From the NCBI RefSeq assembly GCF_018889955.1, contig NZ_CP076545.1:124001-188000 (forward strand): DNA of 64,000 bases. Reading direction: 5' to 3'. How positions within the stretch are numbered: the stretch's first letter is position 1; each line of letters starts with the position of its first letter. The notes below the pieces were generated by a model. That model did no database searches. It saw only the letters and a list, made by a program, of their open reading frames with translations, and was not told the DNA's origin. The position numbers were made by a program, and so were the translations under genes. This DNA comes from Collinsella sp. zg1085 (GTDB taxonomy: Bacteria > Actinomycetota > Coriobacteriia > Coriobacteriales > Coriobacteriaceae). Below are positions 21,529 to 32,100 of this stretch, piece after piece.

Positions 21529-22679
21529 TGCCGTTGACGCATGAGCCTGCACTACGGTGGGCGTGGGTTGAGATACATCAAGGTGCCCTGCGCCGTAATG
21601 TGCGTGCATTTAAGCAGCTCTTAGGGCCAAGACAGCGATTATGCTGCGCAGTGAAGGCCGATGCCTATGGGCATGGCGCTGTTGCAAGTGCCAAGATAAT
21701 GCATGCAACAGGTGCCGATATGTTTGCGGTTGCAACGGTTGCTGAGGGTATTGAGCTGCGCGAGGGCGGAATTGTGGCTCCTATTCTTGTTTTAGCAGAG
21801 CCGCCTATCACGGCTATTGAACACATCTTGGCATACGATTTAATGCCGGCTATCTATACGTCTGAGTTTGCTCTTGCGTTTGGTGAGTACGCTGTACATG
21901 CGGGTAAGGTGGGTAAATATCACCTGGCTATCGATACCGGCATGAATCGTATTGGCGTGCATCATACCGAGGCGCTCGAATTTAGGCGCAGCATTGATTT
22001 TCATCGCGGTATTGTGTGCGATGGCGTATTTACGCACTTTGCAACTGCCGATGAGCCCGATGGCTGGGATTATAAATTGCAATGCCGTCGTTTTGAAGAA
22101 GTTATTGCTGCGCTTAAAGATGCGGGCTTTGATTGCGGTCTTGTTCACTGTGACAACACTGCTGCGTCTATCTTGGACGCTTCAACGCATTTTGATATGG
22201 TTCGCGCTGGTATTGGCTTATATGGATTGCAGCCCTGTGGTTTGACGGCGCAAAAAATACAGCTCGACCCGGTTATGAGCGTTCATGCGCGCATTACGCG
22301 TGTGGTGAATCCTGCCATGGGAGAAGGTGTTAGTTATAACTACACCTATCGAGTGCCGCGGGCGCGTGTGCAACTCTGTACCTTGCCACTGGGCTATGGC
22401 GATGGTCTTGCACGTGTACTTTCTAACCGTATGGATGTGCTGTTTCAAGGACAGCGCGTGCGACAAGTGGGCAACATCTGTATGGATCAGTGCATGATGG
22501 CAATTCAAGAAACCTCAGCGCGTCAGATGCCTACGGCAGAGATTGGTGATTATGTCACCATTATTGGTCGTGATGGTGATGCCGAGATTACGCTTGATGA
22601 ACATGCACAGATGCGCGGAACCATCAATTATGAGGTGGCATGCGACTTTGGCATGCGTCTCGAAAAAGTGTATCGCTGA
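21528..22679 (+). CDS. alr: Alanine racemase
   Basis: 383 residues. PLP enzyme making D-alanine for peptidoglycan. The PLP lysine is Lys43 in CAVKADAYGHG; the opposing catalytic Tyr is in GVSYNYTYR; NICMDQCM and the substrate-loop residues are present. Fold type III barrel followed by a C-terminal beta domain, normal length. Start overlaps the stop of nnr (TAATG), with GAAAGGAGG a few bases upstream, so translation is coupled. Confidence 0.96.
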   Translation: MPLTHEPALRWAWVEIHQGALRRNVRAFKQLLGPRQRLCCAVKADAYGHGAVASAKIMHATGADMFAVATVAEGIELREGGIVAPILVLAEPPITAIEHILAYDLMPAIYTSEFALAFGEYAVHAGKVGKYHLAIDTGMNRIGVHHTEALEFRRSIDFHRGIVCDGVFTHFATADEPDGWDYKLQCRRFEEVIAALKDAGFDCGLVHCDNTAASILDASTHFDMVRAGIGLYGLQPCGLTAQKIQLDPVMSVHARITRVVNPAMGEGVSYNYTYRVPRARVQLCTLPLGYGDGLARVLSNRMDVLFQGQRVRQVGNICMDQCMMAIQETSARQMPTAEIGDYVTIIGRDGDAEITLDEHAQMRGTINYEVACDFGMRLEKVYR

Positions 22680-22688
22680 GGTTAATCT

Positions 22689-23405
22689 ATGGCGAGCTTG
22701 CTTATTCCCGGTTATGAACAGGTAAAACCGCGTGAGCTAAGCCTTGCGTTTATCCGTGAGCTTGTAGGCGACTGCAAACAGTGTGAGCTATGCCAGACAC
22801 GCACACATATTGTGTTTGGCGAGGGCAATCCGAAGGCGCGGGTCATGATTATTGGCGAGGCGCCTGGCAAGAACGAGGACGAGCAGGGTCTTCCTTTTGT
22901 GGGGCGCGCGGGCAAAAATTTAAGCCGCGTTTTGGAGCTTGCGGGGCTAAAGCGCGATGAGATTTATATTGCTAACGTGCTTAAATGTCGTCCGCCTGAT
23001 AATCGCAATCCAAAAGCAGCAGAAATGCTGGCATGTACGCCGTATTTGCGCGAACAAATTCGCAGCATTTGGCCAGATGTCGTGGTGACTTTAGGAAACC
23101 CCGCAACGCACTTTATTCTCAAGACCGAGATTGGTATTACAAAGTTGCGTGGGAGTTTTCATCAAGCTGGGCATTTTGTTGTCATGCCTACGCTTCATCC
23201 AGCGGCTGCACTGCGCAATCCCGCTTGGCAACGTTTGCTTGAAGATGACATGCGTATGTTGGGTAGATATTTAGCCAATCATGCACCGCAGGATATAACG
23301 GCGCTTGAGCAAGCGCAGCAACAAGACGCAAGCGGCGCATTTGATGATTTGTCACAAGCAATTCCTGTCATGGAGGAAACACATGACATATCTTTTTCAG
23401 AATGA
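22689..23405 (+). CDS. udg: Family 4 uracil-DNA glycosylase
   Basis: 238 residues. Removes uracil from DNA. The family-4 [4Fe-4S] ligands are visible: Cys29 and Cys32 (CKQCELC), Cys100 in LKCRPPDNRNP and Cys116. Catalytic motif A is IGEAPGKNEDEQG followed by PFVGRAG; motif B is TLHPAA. The last 40 residues (Gln/Asp-rich) go beyond the core. The gene starts 9 bp after alr with a weak ribosome site (GAGGTTAATCT) and its 3' end overlaps tsaE by 23 bp. Confidence 0.94.
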   Translation: MASLLIPGYEQVKPRELSLAFIRELVGDCKQCELCQTRTHIVFGEGNPKARVMIIGEAPGKNEDEQGLPFVGRAGKNLSRVLELAGLKRDEIYIANVLKCRPPDNRNPKAAEMLACTPYLREQIRSIWPDVVVTLGNPATHFILKTEIGITKLRGSFHQAGHFVVMPTLHPAAALRNPAWQRLLEDDMRMLGRYLANHAPQDITALEQAQQQDASGAFDDLSQAIPVMEETHDISFSE

Positions 23406-23895
23406 AGCAGTCACATCATATGAAGCTGCCGACACCGAAAAACTTGGCGAGCTGATTGCACCTAAGCTGAGAGATGGCGATGTATTAGTTTTGTCGGGCG
23501 GCTTAGGAGCAGGTAAAACGCATTTTACCAAAGGCGTTGCGCGCGGTTTGGGCGATACCGTGCCGGTTACCAGCCCAACTTTTGCCTTGATGGCTGTACA
23601 CGACCAAGGGCGCATACCACTCTTTCACTTTGACCTTTATCGGCTTGAGCATGCATATGAGCTTGAAGATACCGGTATTTTTGATGTGCTTGGCTATGAA
23701 GGGGTTTGTTTGCTTGAGTGGGGAGAGCAGTTTCAGGATGAGCTGAGCGACGAGTTTTTGCGCGTGGTGATTGAAAAAACGGCCGAAGGTGCCCGCCGTA
23801 TTTATTTTGATGCAGTGGGCGCGCGCCCGAAGCAGTTGCGCCAGCAGATTTTGGATACACTTGAGCAGGAAAACGGCGCTTCGGCAAGCGAATAA
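23383..23895 (+). CDS. tsaE: t6A biosynthesis ATPase TsaE
   Basis: 170 residues from the ATG at 23383, set by GGAGGAAACAC; an in-frame ATG at 23305 lies deep in udg and lacks such a site. P-loop SGGLGAGKTHFTKG, switch-like SPTFALM, HFDLYRL and LLEWGEQ identify TsaE. It is the ATPase that supports turnover of the TsaBD complex making N6-threonylcarbamoyladenosine at position 37 of ANN-decoding tRNAs. Lies immediately before the tsaB-rimI-tsaD fusion (16 bp gap). Confidence 0.95.
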   Translation: MTYLFQNEAVTSYEAADTEKLGELIAPKLRDGDVLVLSGGLGAGKTHFTKGVARGLGDTVPVTSPTFALMAVHDQGRIPLFHFDLYRLEHAYELEDTGIFDVLGYEGVCLLEWGEQFQDELSDEFLRVVIEKTAEGARRIYFDAVGARPKQLRQQILDTLEQENGASASE

Positions 23896-23911
23896 TCAAG
23901 AAGGATACACG

Positions 23912-26311
23912 GTGTTTGAGTTTCAAACGGGCATAATAGCAGCCCTTGATACGTCTACAGATATGCTGGTATGTACGCTCGCACGCATACATGATTCGGG
24001 CTTTGAGGTGCTGGGCATAGCGGACCATATATGTCGGCGCAAAGCAAATGTTGAGTTGGTGCCTACGCTTGAAGCTTTGCTTAGTGAGCAAGGTATGGGC
24101 GTAGATGCTCTTGAGGCTCTGCTGGTTGGGCGAGGTCCTGGCTCGTTTACGGGTGTTCGCATTGGCATCTCTACTGCAAAAGGTTTGGCTATAGGTGCTC
24201 ATGTGCCTTTGTTTGGAGCATCGAGCCTTGATGCGTGTGCATGGGGAGCATGGCGTACAGGCATTCGTGGACGGGTGGCAGTGGCAGCCGATGCCATGCG
24301 TGGCGAGTTATATCCGGCTTTATATGAACTGAACGATGATGGCGCACAGCGTCTTTTTGAACGTGAGCGTGTGGTTAAAGCCGCAGCTGTGGTTGATGAA
24401 TGGGCGCAGCTGCCAGAAGCAAATACCTTGCAGCTGATAGGCGATGGTCTTAAGCGCTATCGAAGCCTTTTTGAAGAGGTGGGTTTTGCTGAGCAGTTGT
24501 TACCTGAGAATCTATGGTGGCCAAGTGGCGCGGGGCTTGTGCATGCCTTTGTGGCGGCAGATGGGGCTGCTCATGCTAGTGGTAACCCAGCTGCGGTGCT
24601 GCCGGTGTATACGCGCCTGAGTGATGCTGAAGAACATGAACGCGCACGTCTTGGAAAGGGTGTGAGCGCTACGCTTGACACGAGTGGCGTAGCAGATGAT
24701 GTTGCAGGGCGGCATTTGCAGCTGCGTCCTATGGGTGTGGCAGATGCCGAGGCTGCAGCCGCTCTTGATAGCGCTGCGTTTGAGGGTATAACGCATAGCC
24801 CGTGGTCGGCTACTTCGTTTTTAGAAGAGCTTGATGAGAGCTTGCCTGTGCCACATAGTTGGTGGGTAGCACATGATGCTGGTGAGCTTTTGGGTTTTGC
24901 GGGCGGTCGAGTTGTTGACGCTCATCTTGAGTTGCTCAACGTTGCAGTTAAGAGCGCTGCACGCCGACAAGGCATTGCACGCAAGCTTCTGGCGCAACTT
25001 ACCTATGATGCACAGATGCTTGGTTGTACAAGCGTAAGTCTTGAGGTTGAAGAGCAAAATACAGCAGCTCAGTCGCTGTATGTGAGCCTCGGGTTTGAGG
25101 TGGTGGGCAGGCGCGCTGATTATTATGGAGCAGGAGCGTCAGCATTTGTTATGAGTGCCGCGCTTCCGCTCCATTTGCCTCGCGACGCACATTCGCCTGA
25201 ACCAACGGCTGAGGGGATAAAAACTTGGTCTTTGCAACGTATTAGGCGCACTAATCAGGAGCGGGAAGCTCTTGCTGAGCGGCAACTTATTCTTGCTATT
25301 GAGAGCTCATGCGATGAAACAGCGGTAGCTATTGTAGATAAAGCAGGTACAATGCTTGCCAACCAGATTTCAACCCAGATTGATTTTCATGCGCGTTTTG
25401 GCGGCGTAGTGCCTGAGATTGCGTCGCGCAAGCATGTTGAAGTGATGGTGTCGGTGGTTGAGGCGGCGCTTGAAGAGGCAAGCGAGGCTTTGGGTCTGAA
25501 AAGCGGCACGCTTCAAGCTTCTGAGTTGGCTGCAATAAGTGTTACTCAGGGCCCTGGTTTGGTGGGTGCGCTGGTGGTTGGCGTTGCCTTTGCAAAGGGT
25601 ATGGCATACGCAGCTGGGGTTCCGCTTATCTGCGTTAACCATTTAGAGGGACACCTGTTTGCCAATCGTCTTACTGACCCTACGCTTGAACCGCCGTTTA
25701 TCTTTACCTTAGTTTCGGGCGGGCATACCATGCTGGTACATGTGCGGGCATGGGGTGATTACGAGGTTTTGGGCGAGACGCTCGACGACGCAGTAGGGGA
25801 AGCCTTCGATAAAGTTGCTAAGGCCTTGGGCCTTGGTTATCCTGGTGGCCCGGTTATCTCGCGCTTGGCGGAGTCGGGCAATGCGTCGGCTATCGATTTT
25901 CCGCGTGCCATGATGCACAGCCACGACTATCGTTTCTCGCTCTCGGGGCTCAAAACAGCAGTGGTTAGCTATATCGAGCAAGAAACTGCAGCGGGTCGGG
26001 TCTTACATCTGCCTGATATAGCGGCTTCTTTTGAGGCTGCGGTGTTTGATGTGCAATATAAAAAAGCTTGGGACGCGTTGCGGGAGACCGGCGCTCAAAG
26101 CTATTGCTTGGGTGGAGGCGTTGCGGCAAATGCACATCTTCGTGCCCTGCTTGAACAAAAGCTTACCAAGCGTGGCATTAAGGTTGTTTTGCCGCCGCAG
26201 CAAGCCTGTACCGACAATGCTGCGATGATTGCTGAGGTTGCACGTCAGAAGTTTGCCTCTGGCGAATTTGCTCAGTTTAATGTAGATGCTGACCCCAACA
26301 TGTCGTTATAA
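23912..26311 (+). CDS. tsaB-rimI-tsaD: TsaB-RimI-TsaD triple fusion
   Basis: 799 residues from the GTG at 23912 behind AAGAAGGATACAC; the frame stays open further left into tsaE, but no start signal is there. Domain 1 (about 1-235) is TsaB: ALDTSTDMLVC, GRGPGSFTGVRIG. Domain 2 (about 268-415) is a GNAT acetyltransferase like RimI: LNVAVKSAARRQGIARKLL with the acetyl-CoA loop and ENTAAQSLYVSLGF. Domain 3 (about 458-799) is TsaD: IESSCDETAVAI, metal-binding NHLEGH, VSGGHT, LGGGVAANAHL, CTDNAAM. TsaB and TsaD are partners in t6A synthesis; RimI acetylates ribosomal protein S18. These genes are often adjacent, and pairwise fusions occur; all three in one chain is unusual. No frameshift or linker stop is seen. 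Confidence 0.93.
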   Translation: MFEFQTGIIAALDTSTDMLVCTLARIHDSGFEVLGIADHICRRKANVELVPTLEALLSEQGMGVDALEALLVGRGPGSFTGVRIGISTAKGLAIGAHVPLFGASSLDACAWGAWRTGIRGRVAVAADAMRGELYPALYELNDDGAQRLFERERVVKAAAVVDEWAQLPEANTLQLIGDGLKRYRSLFEEVGFAEQLLPENLWWPSGAGLVHAFVAADGAAHASGNPAAVLPVYTRLSDAEEHERARLGKGVSATLDTSGVADDVAGRHLQLRPMGVADAEAAAALDSAAFEGITHSPWSATSFLEELDESLPVPHSWWVAHDAGELLGFAGGRVVDAHLELLNVAVKSAARRQGIARKLLAQLTYDAQMLGCTSVSLEVEEQNTAAQSLYVSLGFEVVGRRADYYGAGASAFVMSAALPLHLPRDAHSPEPTAEGIKTWSLQRIRRTNQEREALAERQLILAIESSCDETAVAIVDKAGTMLANQISTQIDFHARFGGVVPEIASRKHVEVMVSVVEAALEEASEALGLKSGTLQASELAAISVTQGPGLVGALVVGVAFAKGMAYAAGVPLICVNHLEGHLFANRLTDPTLEPPFIFTLVSGGHTMLVHVRAWGDYEVLGETLDDAVGEAFDKVAKALGLGYPGGPVISRLAESGNASAIDFPRAMMHSHDYRFSLSGLKTAVVSYIEQETAAGRVLHLPDIAASFEAAVFDVQYKKAWDALRETGAQSYCLGGGVAANAHLRALLEQKLTKRGIKVVLPPQQACTDNAAMIAEVARQKFASGEFAQFNVDADPNMSL

Positions 26312-26430
26312 GGTGCCTTCAAATTAGCAGATGTTGTGTTAAAACCATGAGCAGTTCTAAGTTTTTGCACAGGTATAGCTAGTTTAGCTGGGGGCTTCAT
26401 TGGGATTCTTGCGCCTCGCGTGAGCCTCGC

Positions 26431-26457
26431 TTGTATGTCTGGGCAACGGGCTATAAT
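26431..26457 (+). promoter_or_regulatory. Probable nrdA promoter
   Basis: TATAAT at 26452-26457, with TTGTAT at 26431-26436 (15-bp spacer). It lies 40 bp before the nrdA ATG. No clear NrdR box pair was recognised. Confidence 0.45.
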
Positions 26458-26496
26458 GCTACTACTCAATCAACGAACATGACCCGAGGAGGGCCC

Positions 26497-29031
26497 ATGA
26501 ATATAACCAAGCGTGATGGGCGCGTGGAGACCTATGACTCTCAAAAGATTGTCTCTGCAATTTGTCGCGCCTTTGCTGATGTTCGCGCATCTGCAGATAT
26601 GGCAGGAAGCGAATTTGAAGCCATTGCGCGTGAGTTGCTTGTCGATGTTGAATCTCATATCACATCTGAGAGCCCGGCATCGGTTGAGGCAATTCAGGAC
26701 CGCGTTGAGCGGGTGCTCATGGAGCATGCCTATTTTGACGAGGCAAAAGGTTATATTCTGTATCGTCACCAGCGCTCTCTTGAGCGTGCGCAGCGTCGTG
26801 AGATAGCCCTTGAGGCAGGTGTGCCCGAGCTCGAAGAGGTGCTGTTAGGCATTGCGCATGACTTTGACCGTCGCATCTATGCGTTGGCGTACCTTTCGGC
26901 AAAGTTTCACAGTTTTATGAAGGCTGATATGCCGGTTGAGGAGCGTTTGCAGGCGCTTACCAAGGCAGCAGTTGAGCTCACGAGCCAAGAAGCTCCTAAG
27001 TGGGAGTTCATTGCAGCGCGTCTGCTTGCGTTTTCCTTTCATCGAGAATTGCACGCTCTGGAGCAGAGCCGCGGTTTTGCTTCGTTTGCCGATAAGCTGC
27101 GCTATTTAGCCGATCAAAACCTGTATGGCAGCTATATTTTGGAGCGCTATACCTCCGAAGAGCTCAATCAGGCTGCTTTGTTTATGGATAACACGCGCGA
27201 CCACCTGCTGACCTATTCTGGCCTTGACCTGCTGATTAAGCGCTATGTTGTCTGTTCACATCGTCGTGAGCCGCTTGAAAGCCCGCAAGAAATGTTTTTG
27301 GGCATTGCGCTGCATCTTGCCATGAATGAGGAGCATAATCGCTTGGATTGGGTGCGTCGTTTTTATGACATGCTCTCCAAGCTTGAAGTAACCATGGCAA
27401 CTCCAACGCTTTCTAATGCCCGAAAGCCCCAGCATCAGCTTTCGAGCTGCTTTATTGATACGGTTCCCGATAGCCTTGAGGGTATTTATCGCAGTATTGA
27501 TAACTTTGCTCAGGTGTCAAAATTTGGCGGCGGCATGGGCATGTATCTTGGTAAGGTTCGTGCAACCGGCGGAAGTATTCGCGGCTTTAAGGGTGCTGCT
27601 GGCGGTGTTATTCGCTGGATTCGCGTGATTAACGACACAGCGGTGGCAGTAGACCAGCTTGGTGTACGTCAAGGTGCAGTAGCGGTATACCTAGATGCAT
27701 GGCATCGTGATTTACCTGAGTTTTTGCAGCTGCGCACCAACAACGGCGATGACCGCATGAAGGCGCACGATGTATTCCCAGCAATTTGTTATCCCGATTT
27801 GTTTTGGAAAAAGGCCGAAGAAGACCTCAACCAAGACTGGTATCTCATGTGCCCGCATGACATTTTGACTGTCAAGGGTTATGCGCTTGAAGATTATTTT
27901 GGCGAAGAATGGGAGCGCCGGTATCAGGATTGCGTTGATGACCCGCGCATTCCTAAACGTGTTTTGAGCGTTAAAGACATTGTGCGCCTTATTATTAAGA
28001 GCGCTGTTGAAACAGGTACTCCTTTTGCCTATATGCGGGATACGGTTAATCGCGCTAATCCCAATCCGCATGCCGGAATTATCTACTGCTCTAATCTTTG
28101 TACCGAGATTGCGCAAAATACCAGCGAGATTGAGACGGTATCGCGTGAGGTAATCACCGAGGACGGCGATACCGTGGTTGTGTCTACAACGCGTCCTGGT
28201 AACTTTGTTGTTTGCAATTTGGCGAGCCTTACCCTGGGTCATTTGCCGGTTGAGGACGAGGCTTATATGAGCCGCACCGTTGAGACGGTGGTTCGTGCTC
28301 TCGATAACGTTATTGACCTCAATTTTTATGCCCTACCGTATGCCAAGATTACCAATCATAGCTATCGGAGCATTGGTTTGGGTGTTTCGGGCTATCACCA
28401 TATGCTTGCTCAGAGGGGCATTGCATGGGAAAGTGAAGAGCATCTTGCGTTTGTTGATAAGGTATTTGAGCGCATTAACCGCGCTGCTATTGAAGCATCA
28501 AGCAAGCTAGCTGCTGAGAAGGGGAGCTATAAGCTGTTTGAGGGTAGTGATTGGCAGACGGGCGCTTATTTTGAGAAGCGCGGCTACACGTCGCCTGAGT
28601 GGCAAGAGACTGCTCAGCGGGTGGCGCAACAGGGTATGCGCAATGCCTACCTGTTGGCAATTGCACCTACGAGTTCAACTTCTATCATTTCGGGAACAAC
28701 AGCAGGTGTGGACCCAGTTATGAAGCGCTTCTTCTTAGAGGAGAAGAAAGGCTCTATGCTGCCGCGCGTAGCTCCTGATTTGTCCATGGAAACCTATTGG
28801 TACTACAAGCCTGCGCACTTAATTGACCAGAGCTGGAGCATGCGCGCCTCGGGTATTCGTCAGCGCCACATAGACCAAGCGCAGTCGGTGAATCTCTACG
28901 TTACTAACGACTACAGCATGCGCCAAGTGCTTGATTTGTATCTATTGGCATGGCGTGAAGGTGTTAAGACGGTGTATTACATTCGTAGCAAGTCACTTGA
29001 AGTTGAGGAATGTGAGAGTTGTAGTAGCTAA
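26497..29031 (+). CDS. nrdA: Class I ribonucleotide reductase, large (alpha) subunit
   Basis: 844 residues from the ATG at 26497, preceded by GAGGAGGGCCC. Reduces ribonucleoside diphosphates using the radical supplied by the beta subunit. N-terminal ATP-cone (about 1-90, ITKRDGRVETYD), giving allosteric control of activity; barrel with the first active-site Cys in SSCFID, the Asn-Leu-Cys-Thr-Glu catalytic loop (NLCTEI), the second redox Cys in FVVCNLAS, SSTSIISGTTAGVDP, and a C-terminal redox tail ECESC. Its partner nrdB is not downstream but 6.2 kb away, beyond an opposing gene. A strong terminator follows. Confidence 0.96.
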   Translation: MNITKRDGRVETYDSQKIVSAICRAFADVRASADMAGSEFEAIARELLVDVESHITSESPASVEAIQDRVERVLMEHAYFDEAKGYILYRHQRSLERAQRREIALEAGVPELEEVLLGIAHDFDRRIYALAYLSAKFHSFMKADMPVEERLQALTKAAVELTSQEAPKWEFIAARLLAFSFHRELHALEQSRGFASFADKLRYLADQNLYGSYILERYTSEELNQAALFMDNTRDHLLTYSGLDLLIKRYVVCSHRREPLESPQEMFLGIALHLAMNEEHNRLDWVRRFYDMLSKLEVTMATPTLSNARKPQHQLSSCFIDTVPDSLEGIYRSIDNFAQVSKFGGGMGMYLGKVRATGGSIRGFKGAAGGVIRWIRVINDTAVAVDQLGVRQGAVAVYLDAWHRDLPEFLQLRTNNGDDRMKAHDVFPAICYPDLFWKKAEEDLNQDWYLMCPHDILTVKGYALEDYFGEEWERRYQDCVDDPRIPKRVLSVKDIVRLIIKSAVETGTPFAYMRDTVNRANPNPHAGIIYCSNLCTEIAQNTSEIETVSREVITEDGDTVVVSTTRPGNFVVCNLASLTLGHLPVEDEAYMSRTVETVVRALDNVIDLNFYALPYAKITNHSYRSIGLGVSGYHHMLAQRGIAWESEEHLAFVDKVFERINRAAIEASSKLAAEKGSYKLFEGSDWQTGAYFEKRGYTSPEWQETAQRVAQQGMRNAYLLAIAPTSSTSIISGTTAGVDPVMKRFFLEEKKGSMLPRVAPDLSMETYWYYKPAHLIDQSWSMRASGIRQRHIDQAQSVNLYVTNDYSMRQVLDLYLLAWREGVKTVYYIRSKSLEVEECESCSS

Positions 29032-29077
29032 ATCTGCTTGGTTTTGTGTGCACAAATTGCCACGGTAACGCACAAAG

Positions 29078-29110
29078 AAACCCCGCACGCCGGTGGGGGT
29101 GCGGGGTTTT
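29078..29110. terminator. Bidirectional terminator between nrdA and the GH123 gene
   Basis: AAACCCCGCAC (29078-29088) pairs perfectly with GTGCGGGGTTT (29099-29109); T run on the right, A run on the left, so it can stop both convergent transcripts. Confidence 0.88.
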
Positions 29111-29180
29111 GCGGACGCTTCTATGTTGTGCTGCCAGTCGCTCGTTGGCGGGCGACCTTGTGCATGGCAAAGACAGCAGC

Positions 29181-32100
29181 TTAGTCTTTCTTTCGCCATT
29201 TGCCTGCGATACCTGCAGCAACAAGACCAACCGCAGCAAGTGTTACAACACCAATGACCACGAATACCATATCACCCGATGCGGGCAAAGCAGAAGCCTT
29301 GTGCTGAGCTGTCTTAGCTTTGCCGCTGTGGTTTGTACCGTCTGTACCCGCCAAACCTGCGGCCGGCGTTGAGCCATGTGTAGTTCCAGGGGCAGTGCTT
29401 GTATTGCCCGCAGGCGCTTCTTCTGTAGTGGAATGATTGGTATCGGGGAGCTTGGAGAAAACAGCGCGCAGGGTAATAGGCCCATGGATAGGTGTCGAGA
29501 AATCGAAGGGTGCTGGCGTGAGTGCTGCGGCGCGTCTAAAGAAGGTGGCGTTGGTGTCGAGGGTCCAATATTCAAATCGATAGCCTTCATGCACAGGAGC
29601 TTGGGGTTCGGTGAGCGTATCGCCATCTTTGACCATGAGACTTAGGGTTTCTTGGCCATTAACCTTAAAGACAACACGATGCATAAGCGGAGTACCCACC
29701 GCGGTGAGCGCAGCACGTGCGTCAGCGAGCGCCTCAACGAGTGCGTCAATTTCAATCTGTTGCAGGCTGGTGTTGGTCATGCCTGCGCGTGCTGCCTCAA
29801 GCGCCTTTGTGTATGCCAGCCATGATGCGGGACTGTAATCTGCTTCGGCGAGATTAGTGTTTGCATCAAGAGAGGCCTCAAGTGCATTGCGCGAGACAAG
29901 ACCCTGTGCATTCTCAACATCGCCGAGCTTGAACTTAGCCTGCTTAATATAGCAGCGGTCAGTGGTAACGCCTCCGCCCCAGCTGTGCGAGTAGTCCTTA
30001 TCCCAGTGACCGTAGGAGTCCATGATAAAGGTACCATCTTTGAGCACGACAACACCTGCATAGCCGGTATCGCCTGACTTGGCATTATTAGACCAGTCCT
30101 CGGCAAGAACAATGAGATAGTCGCCATCGTTTTGGTTCATGAGGTCTTCGTAGCTGCCTACCCATGCAACCCATTCACCGCAGGTCCAGTCGCTGTTGCC
30201 ATCAAAGCGACCATTGTTATTGAGGTCGTATTTAATTTGGCGGAAGGTAACAACCAAGCGTCCACTGATAGGGTCGTATGCCATCTTATGGCGCTCACCT
30301 GCAAGAGAGCCGGGCAACTCCATAGGCTCGCTCCATGTCATGCCTTCATCGTCTGAGTAGATAAGGGTTGCTGGGTGGTTATGTGATTGGCTGCGCACCA
30401 AGCCAACAATGCGCTTGTTGTCGGGTGCGCGGAAAAGACCAATCTCGCACATTTGATAGCGCTGCTCCATACTGCGATAGGCGCTCAGATATGGCTCAGG
30501 CTCACTCCATTGCTCGTTGCCCTGTTCATCAAAGGTGAGATAGGTTTTGTAGTTAATGTAGTCGTGGTCATGATAGATGCCAAGCCATTTGGGAATGTCC
30601 TTGCCGGTTTCATCTTTGAGCTGAATGAGGCTTGCCATGCCAACAATGCAACGATTATTGGTGCCGTTAGCATGAGAGCTGTGCCAGTGCTTATATTCTG
30701 TCCACGTGTTGCCATTGTCATCAGAATACGAGGTATTCCAGCCATGCTGGTTGCCATCACTGTCGGTACCCCAACCGGGGCAGGCGGTGATAAGCATCAG
30801 CCGCTCGTTCCCATTGGGGAGCGTGAGGGCGTACATGGTAGGCGTTTCTTGTGACCCAGCCCAAGAGCTGGGAATGTCGGTTTTGCGCGCCCATGTTTCG
30901 CCGTTGTCGTCGCTTATCTTCATAATCAACGGACCTTTGCCATGACCCTGGGGGAAGGAAGTAATCAAACGTCCAGTCTTGGTGCGAATCATGTCGGGCT
31001 GACCAAAGTATTGGTTAGAGGTGTCCTCAGTCTCTTTATGCACATCGCTTACGTGGCGAGCTTGGTCAAGCAGATATTCAGGCAGAGTGCTAGATGGAGA
31101 GAGCTTCTTGCGAACCCGTACTTTGACCTGCTCAGTATAGTTACCTGCTTCGTTGGCAACGGTAATGTAGGTTGTGCCGCGTGCAACACCGGTTACTATG
31201 CCGTTTTCATCAACTTTTGCAATATCGGGGTTTTTGCTGGTAAAGCTAATCGTTTTATCCGCCGCGTCACTGAGCAGGTTGGTGCCAATGATTTGTGTCT
31301 CACCAATAAAGAGCTCGAGGGAATCTTCAGAAATATTGAGTCCTTTGACCAGCGTGTCAGCTTGAATTTCTGCTGCTGATAATACACGCTTATAAACCTT
31401 GAGCTCATCGATTAGTCCGGTAAAGCCAGTTGAACCAATAATGTCGAGCGGCGAAAGCAGACGGTTTGTTTTTGACCAGCTATTATTTTCAACGGCCTTA
31501 CCGTTGACGTACATGGTTAGGCCGCCTTCTTTAGACTGCGTCCAAGTAATGTGATACCACGTATCGCGCACAAAGTTAGTTCTAAAGGTTAAAACATCGC
31601 CGGGGCGCGTGCCAACGTGATAACCAGGGTCTCTATCTTCAGCCATTTTGACATCAGCACTAAAATTGCCGTCGCGGTTAGCAAGAACACTGATGCGCTT
31701 GTTGAAGTCGGTTTCGGTGCGTACCCAATAGCTCACCGTCCATGGGTCGTTCTCTCCAATACCAGCGTCTCCAGGAAGCGTGGCACCGTGCCCATCAACA
31801 ACGCGAAGGGCACCGCCTGAGCGTCCAGCGGCCTCAAAGCTCGCACCTTCCACAATACTGCCGTGACGCGTACCCCAGCTGTCCTGAATGTCTTGGTTGT
31901 CAAAGCTATAGTATGCAAGACCTAGCTCAACCTTTAGAGGAACAATAGTCAGGGTAAACTCGTCGGTTTTGCTGGAGTCGAGGCGCGATGCAGCGCTTAT
32001 GGTGACGCGCCCGGTGCGATGGGCAGTTAGCGTGCCATCAGGTGCAACGCTGGCAATAGCATCGGCAGAAGACTTCCAGACTACACGGGTATCGAGTACG

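Noticed and set aside
26431-26496. 22-residue N-terminal extension of NrdA
   Set aside because: It overlaps the promoter; GAGGAGGGCCC directly before 26497 sets the start.
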